Shown one piece after another: positions 7,844 to 15,595 of a stretch of 63,441 nt of DNA (positions are counted from its first letter, which is position 1; every line of letters starts with the position of its first letter). The stretch covers positions 1-63,441 of the forward strand of contig CAZOHG010000016.1 of NCBI GenBank assembly GCA_964579725.1, given 5' to 3'. Under the pieces are notes generated by a model. That model had not been told where the DNA came from. It saw nothing but the letters and a program-made list of their open reading frames with translations, and did not search any database. The position numbers were made by a program, and so were the translations under genes. This DNA comes from CAZOHG01 sp964579725. GTDB lineage: Bacteria; Zhuqueibacterota; JdFR-76; BMS3Abin05.

Positions 7844-8754
7844 GTCAATTAAATGGGATGAAGAAGCGGCTCCTGATTATTCTGAATCCGAAAGCAGGAC
7901 GCGGAAAAGGGGAGAAAATCCGCCCCAAATTGGAGGAAGAACTCCAAGAACAGGGGATTTTCTTTGAGATGGTACAAACCGAGTACGCCGGCCACGCCAC
8001 TAAGTTGGCATCGGAAGCCGTGGGACAATTCGATGCTATTGTCGCGGCAGGCGGGGACGGAACGGCCAATGAAGTGGCGCACGGCATTGCCCGAACGGGT
8101 GCCGCAACCATGGGGTTGATCCCAGTCGGCTCCGGCAATGATTTTGCACGGGCGATGAAAATCCCTAAAAAGTTGCCCGATTCCATTGCTATTTTAGCGG
8201 CCGGGAAAACCAAAAAAATTGACCTTGGTTTGGTTAACGGACGGCATTTTCCGAATGGCTTGGGGATTGGGTTCGACGCCTTGGTAGTCCGCGAAAGCAT
8301 GCGGATTCAGCGGTTACGAGGGTTGCTGATTTACCTGACGGCTGTCATAAAATCCGTTTTCAAATACGAGAGTCCCCAAATGAAGTTGGTTTTGGACGGA
8401 GAAACACGTGTAGACGATCGGGTTTTCATGGTGACGGTGGGAAATGGCATTTCGTTAGGTGGCGGCTTCATTTTGACGCCCGATGCCCAAAACGACGACG
8501 GCGTTTTCGACGTGTGTGTCTTTCACCATCTGACCAAGCCGAAAATTTTCTGGAATTTGCCGAAAGTTTTTTGGGGAGGTCACGTAAAACTCAAAGAAGT
8601 GAATATGTTTCGAGCACGGGAGGTTGTAATTCAGTCGAACGACCCGGTGGAGGCACACGTGGACGGCGAATTGATTGCGGCAGAAAATGGTCGTTTTCAT
8701 GTCACATTGCTGCCTCATTCTCTTGAAATTCTTGCCCCGGAGGGAAACACGTGA
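7840..8754 (+). CDS. Diacylglycerol/lipid kinase, YegS-BmrU family
   Basis: A 304-residue DAGK-catalytic-domain kinase, transferring phosphate from ATP to diacylglycerol or a related lipid at the inner membrane. LLIILNPKAGRGKG lies near the N-terminus, the nucleotide motif GGDGT is at residues 71-75, and GSGNDFARAM and PNGLGIGFDALV follow, with VDGE near the C-terminus. ATG 7840 overlaps the RidA stop as ATGA; ATG 7858 is an equally possible start that removes six residues. The lipid substrate is not identifiable. The downstream DUF5683 gene starts inside its stop codon. Confidence 0.9.
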   Translation: MSQLNGMKKRLLIILNPKAGRGKGEKIRPKLEEELQEQGIFFEMVQTEYAGHATKLASEAVGQFDAIVAAGGDGTANEVAHGIARTGAATMGLIPVGSGNDFARAMKIPKKLPDSIAILAAGKTKKIDLGLVNGRHFPNGLGIGFDALVVRESMRIQRLRGLLIYLTAVIKSVFKYESPQMKLVLDGETRVDDRVFMVTVGNGISLGGGFILTPDAQNDDGVFDVCVFHHLTKPKIFWNLPKVFWGGHVKLKEVNMFRAREVVIQSNDPVEAHVDGELIAAENGRFHVTLLPHSLEILAPEGNT

Positions 8755-9227
8755 CGGTTCGAGTGGCCTGGGGGGTTCTCTTTTTGGCGTTGATTGTGAC
8801 GGCACCCCGCGGTTTGGCTCAATCGAGAGCCAAACCGGTCCAAACAAAGGCCGCCGCCGATTCCGCACAAAAAGTCCCAAAATACCCTTCACCCCGGGGG
8901 GCCTTGTGGCGAGCGCTGGTTTTTCCGGGGTGGGGACAGTGGTACAACGGCAAAAAGTGGAAAGCCGTTTTGGTGTTTACTGCGGAATTTGGCCTAATTG
9001 GCGCAGCCGTTTATTGGAACCAGAAGGTCCAATCGGCCCGGAATACGTACGATCGCGAGTTCTTCGTCAATAATCGCAATTTGTCCAATTGGTGGTTGCT
9101 TTTTACCGTTTTTATGAGTGCCACGGATGCCTATGTAGACGCTCAGCTGGCCAATTTTGATGTGAGTCCCGATTTGAGCGCACGTCCCGGCAGCCTCACA
9201 ATCGGGATTCGTGTGAGCTTCCGTTAA
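8751..9227 (+). CDS. DUF5683-type membrane protein
   Basis: A 158-residue secreted or membrane protein. It has a signal peptide ending near ALAQ-type sequence at residue 23 (PRGLAQ), then SPRGALWRALVFPGWGQWYNG (about 49-68), the typical opening of DUF5683 proteins found in FCB bacteria. One or two membrane helices follow (AVLVFTAEFGLIGAAVYW, WWLLFTVFMSATDAYVDAQL), and it ends with an outer-membrane-like strand SLTIGIRVSFR. GTG 8751 has GGAGGG upstream and overlaps the kinase stop. The function of the family is unknown. Confidence 0.8.
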   Translation: MTVRVAWGVLFLALIVTAPRGLAQSRAKPVQTKAAADSAQKVPKYPSPRGALWRALVFPGWGQWYNGKKWKAVLVFTAEFGLIGAAVYWNQKVQSARNTYDREFFVNNRNLSNWWLLFTVFMSATDAYVDAQLANFDVSPDLSARPGSLTIGIRVSFR

Positions 9228-9397
9228 GGGGCTCCGGTTGCGCGGCTTGGGGTGTCAAATTCGTTTGCTCTTCTCCAGGATGGGGCGTTTATTGTCAGCA
9301 AGGGAGCTCCTGTAACCTCTTTCAAACCCACGGTTGCTTGTTTACATTTAGGTATGTGCCATTTCAAAGGCGGTGACCTTTTCCCGTCGACCAAACT

Positions 9398-9426
9398 TTT
9401 TTCTTCAATAATTTGATTTGTATAAT
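9398..9426 (+). promoter_or_regulatory. Possible promoter in the 256-base gap before the YfiM-like gene
   Basis: A perfect -10 hexamer TATAAT lies at 9421-9426, 58 bases before the next start codon. The -35 region 17 bases upstream is only a T-rich TTTTTC, so the call rests mainly on the -10 box. The rest of the gap (9228-9483) shows no gene or RNA. Confidence 0.35.
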
Positions 9427-9483
9427 CTGCAGAAATTCATTATATTTAAATTCAAACCAAATTTTAGCGGTTGGGTTTGTTGA

Positions 9484-9906
9484 ATGTCTTTGAAAATGAA
9501 AGTGAAGGCAGGGGCTGTCCTTTTTCTTTGGATTTGTATTTTGTTTTCGGCTGCTCCGTCTTTTTCGCAAAAATCGGATTCCACAAAGACGGCGGCTTGG
9601 GGTAAAGTGCTGTCGTTGAAGGAATTTCTCCCCGGCTGCAAAGGCGACCGCTGGTTGGCTGAGGACAAATACCGTCACTTTTGGGGAAGCGCCTTTGCGG
9701 CAGGCTTCGGGTTTACAGTGCTTCGGTACTGGGAGCACGTTTCGCCCCGGGAGGCCCTGTTTTTAAGCGGCGGTCTTTCCTTTTCTCTTGGTCTGGGCAA
9801 AGAATTGCACGACAAATATGCCCGGGCGGGGTGTGCCAGTTGGAAGGACCTGACGGCCGATTTTTTGGGGATGGTGTTAGGAATGGTGGTGTACAAATAT
9901 CTTTGA
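9484..9906 (+). CDS. YfiM/DUF2279-like envelope protein
   Basis: A 140-residue protein with an N-terminal signal (VLFLWICILFSAAPSFSQ). Its body resembles the YfiM/VanZ-like DUF2279 group: DKYRHFWGSAFAAGF (about 60-74), then GLSFSLGLGKELHDKYA, and ending SWKDLTADFLGMVLGMVVY. The conserved D, H, K-E and D-G residues within weak membrane helices are characteristic, but the biochemical role of the group is unknown. It appears to be a single-gene unit with its own AT-rich upstream region. Confidence 0.65.
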   Translation: MSLKMKVKAGAVLFLWICILFSAAPSFSQKSDSTKTAAWGKVLSLKEFLPGCKGDRWLAEDKYRHFWGSAFAAGFGFTVLRYWEHVSPREALFLSGGLSFSLGLGKELHDKYARAGCASWKDLTADFLGMVLGMVVYKYL

Positions 9907-9991
9907 AAAGTCTTTTTTAGCAAATAGTTCCGGCAATCGCGTTCCCGTTACAGAACAAAATGTACCTCGGATTTTATTCGGTGAGAAGCAA

Positions 9992-10071
9992 AGGCGTTTC
10001 TTTTACAAAAAGCACGCGTTCAAGGAGAGGATATTCTGTCTGGGGTGAAGAATGTAAAAAAGGAAACGCTT
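9992..10071. repeat. Long inverted repeat in the purF leader
   Basis: GGCGTTTCTTTT-type left arm (9992-10004) pairs with 10059-10071 over 13 positions including two G-T pairs, around a loop of about 54 bases. It lies 46 bases before purF in a 210-base intergenic region that otherwise shows no gene. It might be a leader structure, but it does not resemble the purine or PRPP riboswitches. Confidence 0.35.
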
Positions 10072-10116
10072 CCGTCAAATTCAATTAAAAACGACCTAAT
10101 GTAAACGTTCGGCAAA

Positions 10117-11550
10117 ATGCAGCAAGAGAAATTTGATTGGGATGAACCGCACGAAGAGTGCGGCATTGTGGGAGTGTACGGGTCGGAGGCGGCCTCGGAG
10201 CTGGCGTACATGGGATTGTACGCCTTGCAACATCGGGGGCAGGAAAGCGCCGGCATTGTGTCAACCGACGGTGAGAATGTTTTCCGCCATGTGGGGATGG
10301 GGTTGGTGGCCGATGTTTTTCAAGACAAAGAAATCTTGAGTCGCCTGAAAGGAAAAATTGCCATCGGGCACAATCGCTATTCTACCACAGGCTCCAGCCG
10401 GCTTCTGAATAGCCAGCCGTTGTTGGTCAATTGCAAAGAAGGGCCGTTGGCGATTGCACACAACGGGAATTTGGTCAATTACCGGGCCTTGCGAAAACAA
10501 TTGGAAGCGGAAGGTTCCATTTTTCAAACCACCATGGACAGCGAGGTCATTTTGCACCTGACGGCACGTTCACAGGCAAAAACCTTGCCGGAGCGGCTTT
10601 TGGATGCTCTTCGTCAGGTCAGGGGGGCTTACTCGGTGGTTTTTCTCACGCGTAACAGATTAATTGTGGCGCGAGACCCCCACGGCGTCCGCCCGCTGGC
10701 GTTGGGAAAATTGGACGATATTACCATTGCGGCCTCCGAATCCTGCGTCATGGATTTAATCGGTGCCGAGTACATTCGGGACGTGGAACCCGGCGAGCTG
10801 TTGATTGTGGACGAAAACGGATTGCACTCGTACCGAATTTCCGAGAAAATTCGGCCGGCCCATTGTATTTTTGAGTTTGTTTATTTTTCCCGCCCGGACA
10901 GCCGTATTTTCGGAGAATATGTGGACAAGGCGCGGCGCAAATTGGGGAAAAATCTGGCCTTGGAGCATCCGGTGGAGGCGGACATTGTCATCAGTGTCCC
11001 CGACTCCAGCAACACAGCGGCCATCGGGTATTCCCGCCGAACGGGTATTAAATTTGAGATTGGGCTCATCCGCAATCACTACATTGGCCGCACGTTTATT
11101 CAGCCCACCCAGACCAAACGGGACAGCAACGTACGGATTAAATTCAATCCTGTGGGCGGCGTGCTGAAGGACAGACGGGTTGTGATTGTGGAAGATTCCA
11201 TTGTGCGGGGAACTACCCTGAAAAATCTGGTCAAAATGATTCGGAAAGCCGGGGCAAAGGAAATTCACATTCGGGTTTCGTCCCCGCCGGTGAAATACCC
11301 CTGTTACTACGGAATGGATTTTCCCACACACGGCGAAGTCATTGCCGCCGAAAAAAGTGTGGAAGAAATTCGCAGCTATTTGGGTGTGGACAGTTTGGAA
11401 TATTTGTCTCTCAGGGGTCTGTTGGCCTCGGTGCCGAATGGGGACAAAGGGTATTGCACCGCGTGTTTTAGCGGCCAGTACCCGATTCCGGTCGAGGAAA
11501 AGGGGGAAAAATCGGAAGTTGAAAAACAAATTAAAACGGTCAATGTTTAG
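10117..11550 (+). CDS. purF: Amidophosphoribosyltransferase
   Basis: PurF catalyses the first committed step of purine synthesis: PRPP plus glutamine to 5-phosphoribosylamine. The 477-residue protein has a 14-residue propeptide, then CGIVGVYG with C15 as the expected processed N-terminal nucleophile. The PRPP loop is VVIVEDSIVRGTT. The four cysteines of the B. subtilis-type [4Fe-4S] cluster all appear: HCIFEFVYFSRPDS, YPCYYGMD, and CTAC near the C-terminus. This is therefore the cluster-bearing, propeptide-processed type, likely oxygen-sensitive. The start lacks a clear Shine-Dalgarno. A short hairpin overlaps the stop codon. Confidence 0.97.
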   Translation: MQQEKFDWDEPHEECGIVGVYGSEAASELAYMGLYALQHRGQESAGIVSTDGENVFRHVGMGLVADVFQDKEILSRLKGKIAIGHNRYSTTGSSRLLNSQPLLVNCKEGPLAIAHNGNLVNYRALRKQLEAEGSIFQTTMDSEVILHLTARSQAKTLPERLLDALRQVRGAYSVVFLTRNRLIVARDPHGVRPLALGKLDDITIAASESCVMDLIGAEYIRDVEPGELLIVDENGLHSYRISEKIRPAHCIFEFVYFSRPDSRIFGEYVDKARRKLGKNLALEHPVEADIVISVPDSSNTAAIGYSRRTGIKFEIGLIRNHYIGRTFIQPTQTKRDSNVRIKFNPVGGVLKDRRVVIVEDSIVRGTTLKNLVKMIRKAGAKEIHIRVSSPPVKYPCYYGMDFPTHGEVIAAEKSVEEIRSYLGVDSLEYLSLRGLLASVPNGDKGYCTACFSGQYPIPVEEKGEKSEVEKQIKTVNV

Positions 11551-11573
11551 GCCGAACCGGCCTATGTTTATTT
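11548..11573 (+). terminator. Weak hairpin terminator at the purF stop
   Basis: A 7-bp stem TAGGCCG/CGGCCTA with a 3-base loop starts at the purF stop codon and is followed by TGTTTATTT. The T-tract is broken, so termination is probably partial. Confidence 0.4.
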
Positions 11574-11588
11574 AATGTTGGGGCGAGC

Positions 11589-12563
11589 ATGGGTTCCGCT
11601 ATTCGATATCTGGACTACATTTTTTTGCTTCGACCGGTTTTGTTTTTTCCGGTGTGGACGGTGTTTTTAGCGGGATTTTTAACCGTCCAACGAGTGGGGG
11701 TGGGCACCCTTCGGCTGGATTGGAGTTATTTGAAGACGCTGGATTGGCCGTCTTTTGTGCTGGCTCTGACGAGCTATTCGCTTCTCATGGGAGCGGTGTT
11801 TGTGGTGAATCAAATGACCGACGTTGGCAGCGACCTCGAAAATGAAAAGCTTTTTCTCATTGCAGAAAAACACGTTTCGCCCCGGGCGGCCGTTCGGGAA
11901 GTGGCCCTTTTAATTCTGTTGGCGTACCTGTTGGCGTTGAGGCAATCCGGTTGGTTTTTACTGACGCTGAGCCTGGCGCTTCTTTTTTTAGGCATTGCGT
12001 ACAGTTTGCCGCCTTTTTTGTGGAAAGACCGCCCTTTTTTCGGGCTGTTAACCAATCTTTTCGGCGGCATGGTTACCTTTGCTGCCGGCTGGCTTGTGGT
12101 CGGCCGTGTGGGGTGGGAAATGATCTTCCGTTCTCTGCCTTACGTCTTTGCAGTGGGGGCGGTTTATTTTTTAACCACCATTTTGGATGCCGAAGGGGAT
12201 TTGCATTCCAGTAAAATTACGGTGGCCGTGCGTTTTGGCAGTTCGATTTGTATTCGGCTGGCGCTCTTTTTCGACGCCGTGGCTTTGGCCCTTGGTGTGG
12301 TTCTACACGACTGGATTGTGGGGATTTCGGCTCTGGTGTCTTTTTTCCTTTTCGGGTGGTTGCTGTTTCGCGAAACCCCCGACTGGATTAATCGGGCCAC
12401 ACGGCTGCCGATTTTGCTGCTTTCCGTATTTGTGGCGGTTTATTTTCCACCTTATTGGTTAGGAATTTTGGGAATTTATTTTCTCTCAAAATGGTATTAT
12501 TGGAGACGTTTCGGACTGGTTTACCCTTCGCTGAGCCCGACACGTTTGAAGGAGGAAGAATGA
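11589..12563 (+). CDS. UbiA-family prenyltransferase
   Basis: A 324-residue integral membrane prenyltransferase with eight to nine predicted helices. The first aspartate-rich motif is NQMTDVGSD (N74, D78, D82) and the second is DAEGD (D200, D204), with YSLPPFLWKDRP between them. These bind prenyl diphosphate through magnesium. The family attaches polyprenyl chains to quinone precursors, heme, chlorophyllide or, in archaea, geranylgeranylglyceryl phosphate. The acceptor is not readable, but the ATGA-coupled ferredoxin and geranylgeranyl reductase downstream suggest a C20-type isoprenoid product that is then saturated. It could be a DGGGP-synthase-like or quinone enzyme; I cannot decide. Confidence 0.88.
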   Translation: MGSAIRYLDYIFLLRPVLFFPVWTVFLAGFLTVQRVGVGTLRLDWSYLKTLDWPSFVLALTSYSLLMGAVFVVNQMTDVGSDLENEKLFLIAEKHVSPRAAVREVALLILLAYLLALRQSGWFLLTLSLALLFLGIAYSLPPFLWKDRPFFGLLTNLFGGMVTFAAGWLVVGRVGWEMIFRSLPYVFAVGAVYFLTTILDAEGDLHSSKITVAVRFGSSICIRLALFFDAVALALGVVLHDWIVGISALVSFFLFGWLLFRETPDWINRATRLPILLLSVFVAVYFPPYWLGILGIYFLSKWYYWRRFGLVYPSLSPTRLKEEE

Positions 12564-12736
12564 TCGAAATTAAGGAAGATCGGTGTGATTTTTGCGGGAC
12601 CTGTGTTTCGGTATGCCCCGTGGATTGCATTGAACTGCGCGAAACGGTCATTAAAATAGATCGGGATGTGTGTACCAATTGCAAATTGTGCGTCTACGTG
12701 TGTCCGATAGAAACACTGGAGTTTGTCGATGAATGA
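12560..12736 (+). CDS. 2[4Fe-4S] ferredoxin
   Basis: A 58-residue bacterial-type ferredoxin. Two intact cluster motifs are seen: CDFCGTCVSVCP (near residue 9) and CTNCKLCVYVCP (near residue 39). AAGGAGGAAGA lies directly upstream of ATG 12560, which overlaps the UbiA stop; the longer frame back to 12455 only reads UbiA sequence out of phase. It is the probable electron donor for the flavin-dependent geranylgeranyl reductase, whose start overlaps its end by 8 bases. Confidence 0.95.
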   Translation: MIEIKEDRCDFCGTCVSVCPVDCIELRETVIKIDRDVCTNCKLCVYVCPIETLEFVDE

Positions 12737-13934
12737 CCCATTTGATGTGATTGTTGTGGGCGCGGGGCCGGCGGGATCGGTTGCGGCCTGGCATGCCTCA
12801 TTGGGGGGAGCGAAGGTCCTTCTTCTGGAGAAGGATCGGGACATCGGTTTGCCGGTGCGGTGTGCGGAAGGCGTCGGCGCAGCGGGTTTGCAAACCGTTA
12901 TTGAACCCGAACCGAAATGGATTGCCAGTGAAATTACGGCCTTAAATCTGATTTCGCCCCACAAAAAGACGGTAACGCTCAAAAATGTGGGATTGGGATA
13001 TGTGTTGTACCGGAAAATTTTCGACAATTTTCTGGCCGAAAAGGCGGCACACGCCGGAACAGAAGTATTGACAAAGGCTTACGCCAACGGGCTTCTCTTC
13101 GATGCTGAGGGGGCCGTCAACGGTGTGAGTTTTACCCATTTGGGCAAACGCTTTTCGCTTCGGGCCAAGGTGGTCATCGGCGCGGACGGCGTGGAATCAC
13201 GGGTGGGCCGCTGGGCCGGAATTCACACCCAATTAAAATTACGGGACATCGAGACCTGCGTTCAGTACACCCTGGCCAATGTGGACGTTAATCCGGGCGT
13301 CTGTGACTTTTATTTTTCCCACGAAATAGCCCCCGGCGGGTATGTTTGGGTTTTTCCAAAAGGGCCTGGCGTGGCCAACGTGGGGCTGGGTATTTCCGGG
13401 GAGTACGCCGAACACAAATCACCCTTGCGCTACCTCAACGCCTTTGTTCAAGAACACTTCCCCAAGGGCTCCATTTTGACAACAACCGTGGGTGGTGTGC
13501 CCGTGGCACCTACCAACAAAGTGATTGTGAAAGACGGGTTTATGTTGGTAGGAGATGCAGCCCACCAGGCCAATCCCATTTCCGGCGGCGGCATCGTACC
13601 CGCCATGGTGGCAGGCAAAATTGCGGGTCAGGTTGCAGCGGAAGCTGTTGGAACCGGCCGCACATCCGCTAAATTCTTAAAAACCTACGAAAAGGAATGG
13701 TACAAAGCTCAAGGGAATACGCACAAAATGACCTACCGGTTGAAGGAAGCCGTGTACCGATTGACGGACGAGGATTTGAATCGCACGGCCGATTCCATTT
13801 TAGCCCTACCGGAGGAAAAGCGCACGATTGTCAATGTTTTCAAAAAAGCGCTTTACAATAAACCGACGCTGATTCTGGACGCGCTTCGGGTGTTCAAGGA
13901 TCGAATCGGCGATATTTTTGAGCCGTTGAGTTGA
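12729..13934 (+). CDS. Geranylgeranyl reductase family flavoprotein
   Basis: A 401-residue FAD-dependent reductase of the archaeal/plant geranylgeranyl reductase group, which saturates double bonds of geranylgeranyl chains in lipids, quinones or chlorophyll. The dinucleotide motif DVIVVGAGPAGS begins at residue 6. RCAEGVGAAGL, ADGVESRVGRW, the family motif GGYVWVFPKG, and the second FAD motif GFMLVGDAAHQANPISGGG follow. ATG 12729 is preferred over TTG 12723, and the gene overlaps ferredoxin by 8 bases. The context (UbiA, ferredoxin, CDP-alcohol transferase) suggests membrane-lipid or quinone side-chain saturation. Family is firm; substrate is inferred. Confidence 0.9.
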   Translation: MNDPFDVIVVGAGPAGSVAAWHASLGGAKVLLLEKDRDIGLPVRCAEGVGAAGLQTVIEPEPKWIASEITALNLISPHKKTVTLKNVGLGYVLYRKIFDNFLAEKAAHAGTEVLTKAYANGLLFDAEGAVNGVSFTHLGKRFSLRAKVVIGADGVESRVGRWAGIHTQLKLRDIETCVQYTLANVDVNPGVCDFYFSHEIAPGGYVWVFPKGPGVANVGLGISGEYAEHKSPLRYLNAFVQEHFPKGSILTTTVGGVPVAPTNKVIVKDGFMLVGDAAHQANPISGGGIVPAMVAGKIAGQVAAEAVGTGRTSAKFLKTYEKEWYKAQGNTHKMTYRLKEAVYRLTDEDLNRTADSILALPEEKRTIVNVFKKALYNKPTLILDALRVFKDRIGDIFEPLS

Positions 13935-13953
13935 CGAGAGGAGACCCGTCGTT

Positions 13954-14544
13954 TTGGCAAAACAAAAAAATTCGCAGGTCAAAGAGCTGCTTAAGCCTGA
14001 AAATAAGTCGGAAATCTGGACAATTTCCAATATTTTGACGTCCATTCGAATTTTGCTTTTGCCGGTTATTGTGTATTTCTTTCTGCAAAATTCACGTCGT
14101 TCGCAAAATATCGCTTTTGCTCTCATGATTTTGGCTGCATTGACGGACCTGAGCGACGGCTTTTTGGCTCGTAAACTCAACCAAAAAACCAATCTCGGAA
14201 AGGTTCTGGACCCGATTGCGGACAAATTAGGACTTTTTACCATTGGGCTGCTGTTGGTTATTTACCGCGACATGCCCGTGTGGCTTTTGGTCATTATTGT
14301 AATTCGAGATTTATTTTACGCCATCTACGGGTACTCCTTGCTCCGGCGAGGGGTGGTCCCAGAAGCTCGGTTGGCGGGAAAATTGACCACCACCTCTCTG
14401 GCATTGACGTTTTTGTTTTATCTTTTGAAATTGCGGATTATCGGCTCTATTTTTTTGTACATCAGTACGGCGCTGATCATTATTTCAGTTTACGATTACA
14501 GTCGCCGGTTTTTCAATGCCCGTAAGGGTTTGGGGTGGCGGTAG
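13954..14544 (+). CDS. CDP-alcohol phosphatidyltransferase (PgsA-like)
   Basis: A 196-residue membrane enzyme starting at TTG 13954 behind GAGAGGAGA. The CDP-alcohol motif is complete: DLSDGFLARKLNQK continuing to GKVLDPIAD, supplying all four catalytic aspartates. About five membrane helices follow. The family swaps CMP on a CDP-lipid for an alcohol such as glycerol-3-phosphate or inositol phosphate. PgsA (phosphatidylglycerophosphate synthase) is the most common bacterial member. The position 19 bases after the geranylgeranyl reductase leaves open an archaetidyl-type substrate. Confidence 0.88.
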   Translation: MAKQKNSQVKELLKPENKSEIWTISNILTSIRILLLPVIVYFFLQNSRRSQNIAFALMILAALTDLSDGFLARKLNQKTNLGKVLDPIADKLGLFTIGLLLVIYRDMPVWLLVIIVIRDLFYAIYGYSLLRRGVVPEARLAGKLTTTSLALTFLFYLLKLRIIGSIFLYISTALIIISVYDYSRRFFNARKGLGWR

Positions 14545-14644
14545 GGCATCTTAGAAACAAAATCTGGTTTGTGCGACGGCCGGGCGATTCTATTGTTTGA
14601 AAAAAAGCGAGAACGGGTGCAGGCTGAAAAAAAGGACATCTTGA

Positions 14645-15595
14645 ATGGCTTTGTTGAAAAAATTGCGTTTCGGACTAAATCGAACTCGAACGGGTTTGTT
14701 GGGACGCCTGAAAGAGGCTGTGACGGGGAAAAAATCCCTCGACGAAGACACGCTCGAGGAAATTGAGGAAATTTTAATTTCGGCGGATATCGGCGTGGAC
14801 ACGGTTTTGGAATTGGTCGATCGGTTGAGCCGCCGCGCGCGCATTCGGGGTGAAAATGAAACCGAAGAAATTCAGGCCGTGATTCGACAGGAATTGAAAG
14901 GGATTTTGGCCGCTCAAACGGAAAACCACTCGTTCGACCCCGAGGCATTTTTCAATCCGCCTGTCAAGCCCTTTGTCATTATGGTAGTGGGAGTAAATGG
15001 AACCGGCAAAACGACCACCATCGGTAAACTGGCTCACCGATTTGTTCAGGCCGGTAAAAGCGTCACCATCGCTGCGGCAGATACGTTTCGAGCCGCGGCT
15101 TCCGAGCAATTGGAAATTTGGGCCAAGCGCGCCGGGAGCGATTTGATTCAACAGCAGCCCGGGGCCGACCCCGGCGCCGTTGTGTTCGACGCCCTCAAAT
15201 CCGCCGTAGCGCGCCAAAAAGACGTCCTCATTGTGGACACGGCCGGGCGGCTGCACACCAAACTGAATCTGATGGAAGAATTGAAAAAGATTAAACGGGT
15301 TATGACCAAAATTCTTCCCGATGCGCCGCACGAAGTTTTGTTGGTTTTGGACGCCACAACGGGACAAAATGGGTTGCGTCAAGCCGAACAATTTCGCGAT
15401 TCCGTGGGAGTGACGGGCATTGTTCTCACCAAATTGGACGGCACGGCAAAAGGTGGCGTGGTGCTGACGATCCTGAAAGAATTGGGCATCCCGGTGAAAT
15501 TTATTGGGCTCGGGGAAGGACTTGAGGATTTGCAACCCTTTGATCTGGACGCCTTTATTGATGCGCTTTTTTCAGAAAGCGAAGAGGTTTCATGA
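14645..15595 (+). CDS. ftsY: Signal recognition particle receptor FtsY
   Basis: The SRP receptor GTPase delivers ribosome-nascent-chain complexes to the Sec translocon at the inner membrane. This is a compact 316-residue NG-domain form, without the long acidic A domain of E. coli FtsY. The G1 loop is GVNGTGKTTTIGKL (about 117-130). DTFRAAASEQLEIW, the G3 DTAGRLHT and the G4 TKLDGTAKGG follow. ATG 14645 has AAAGGA upstream. The stop overlaps the rimO start as ATGA. Confidence 0.97.
   Translation: MALLKKLRFGLNRTRTGLLGRLKEAVTGKKSLDEDTLEEIEEILISADIGVDTVLELVDRLSRRARIRGENETEEIQAVIRQELKGILAAQTENHSFDPEAFFNPPVKPFVIMVVGVNGTGKTTTIGKLAHRFVQAGKSVTIAAADTFRAAASEQLEIWAKRAGSDLIQQQPGADPGAVVFDALKSAVARQKDVLIVDTAGRLHTKLNLMEELKKIKRVMTKILPDAPHEVLLVLDATTGQNGLRQAEQFRDSVGVTGIVLTKLDGTAKGGVVLTILKELGIPVKFIGLGEGLEDLQPFDLDAFIDALFSESEEVS

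Noticed and set aside
9907..10116. Purine or PRPP riboswitch before purF
   Set aside because: The leader has an inverted repeat but none of the conserved core sequences of those riboswitch classes.
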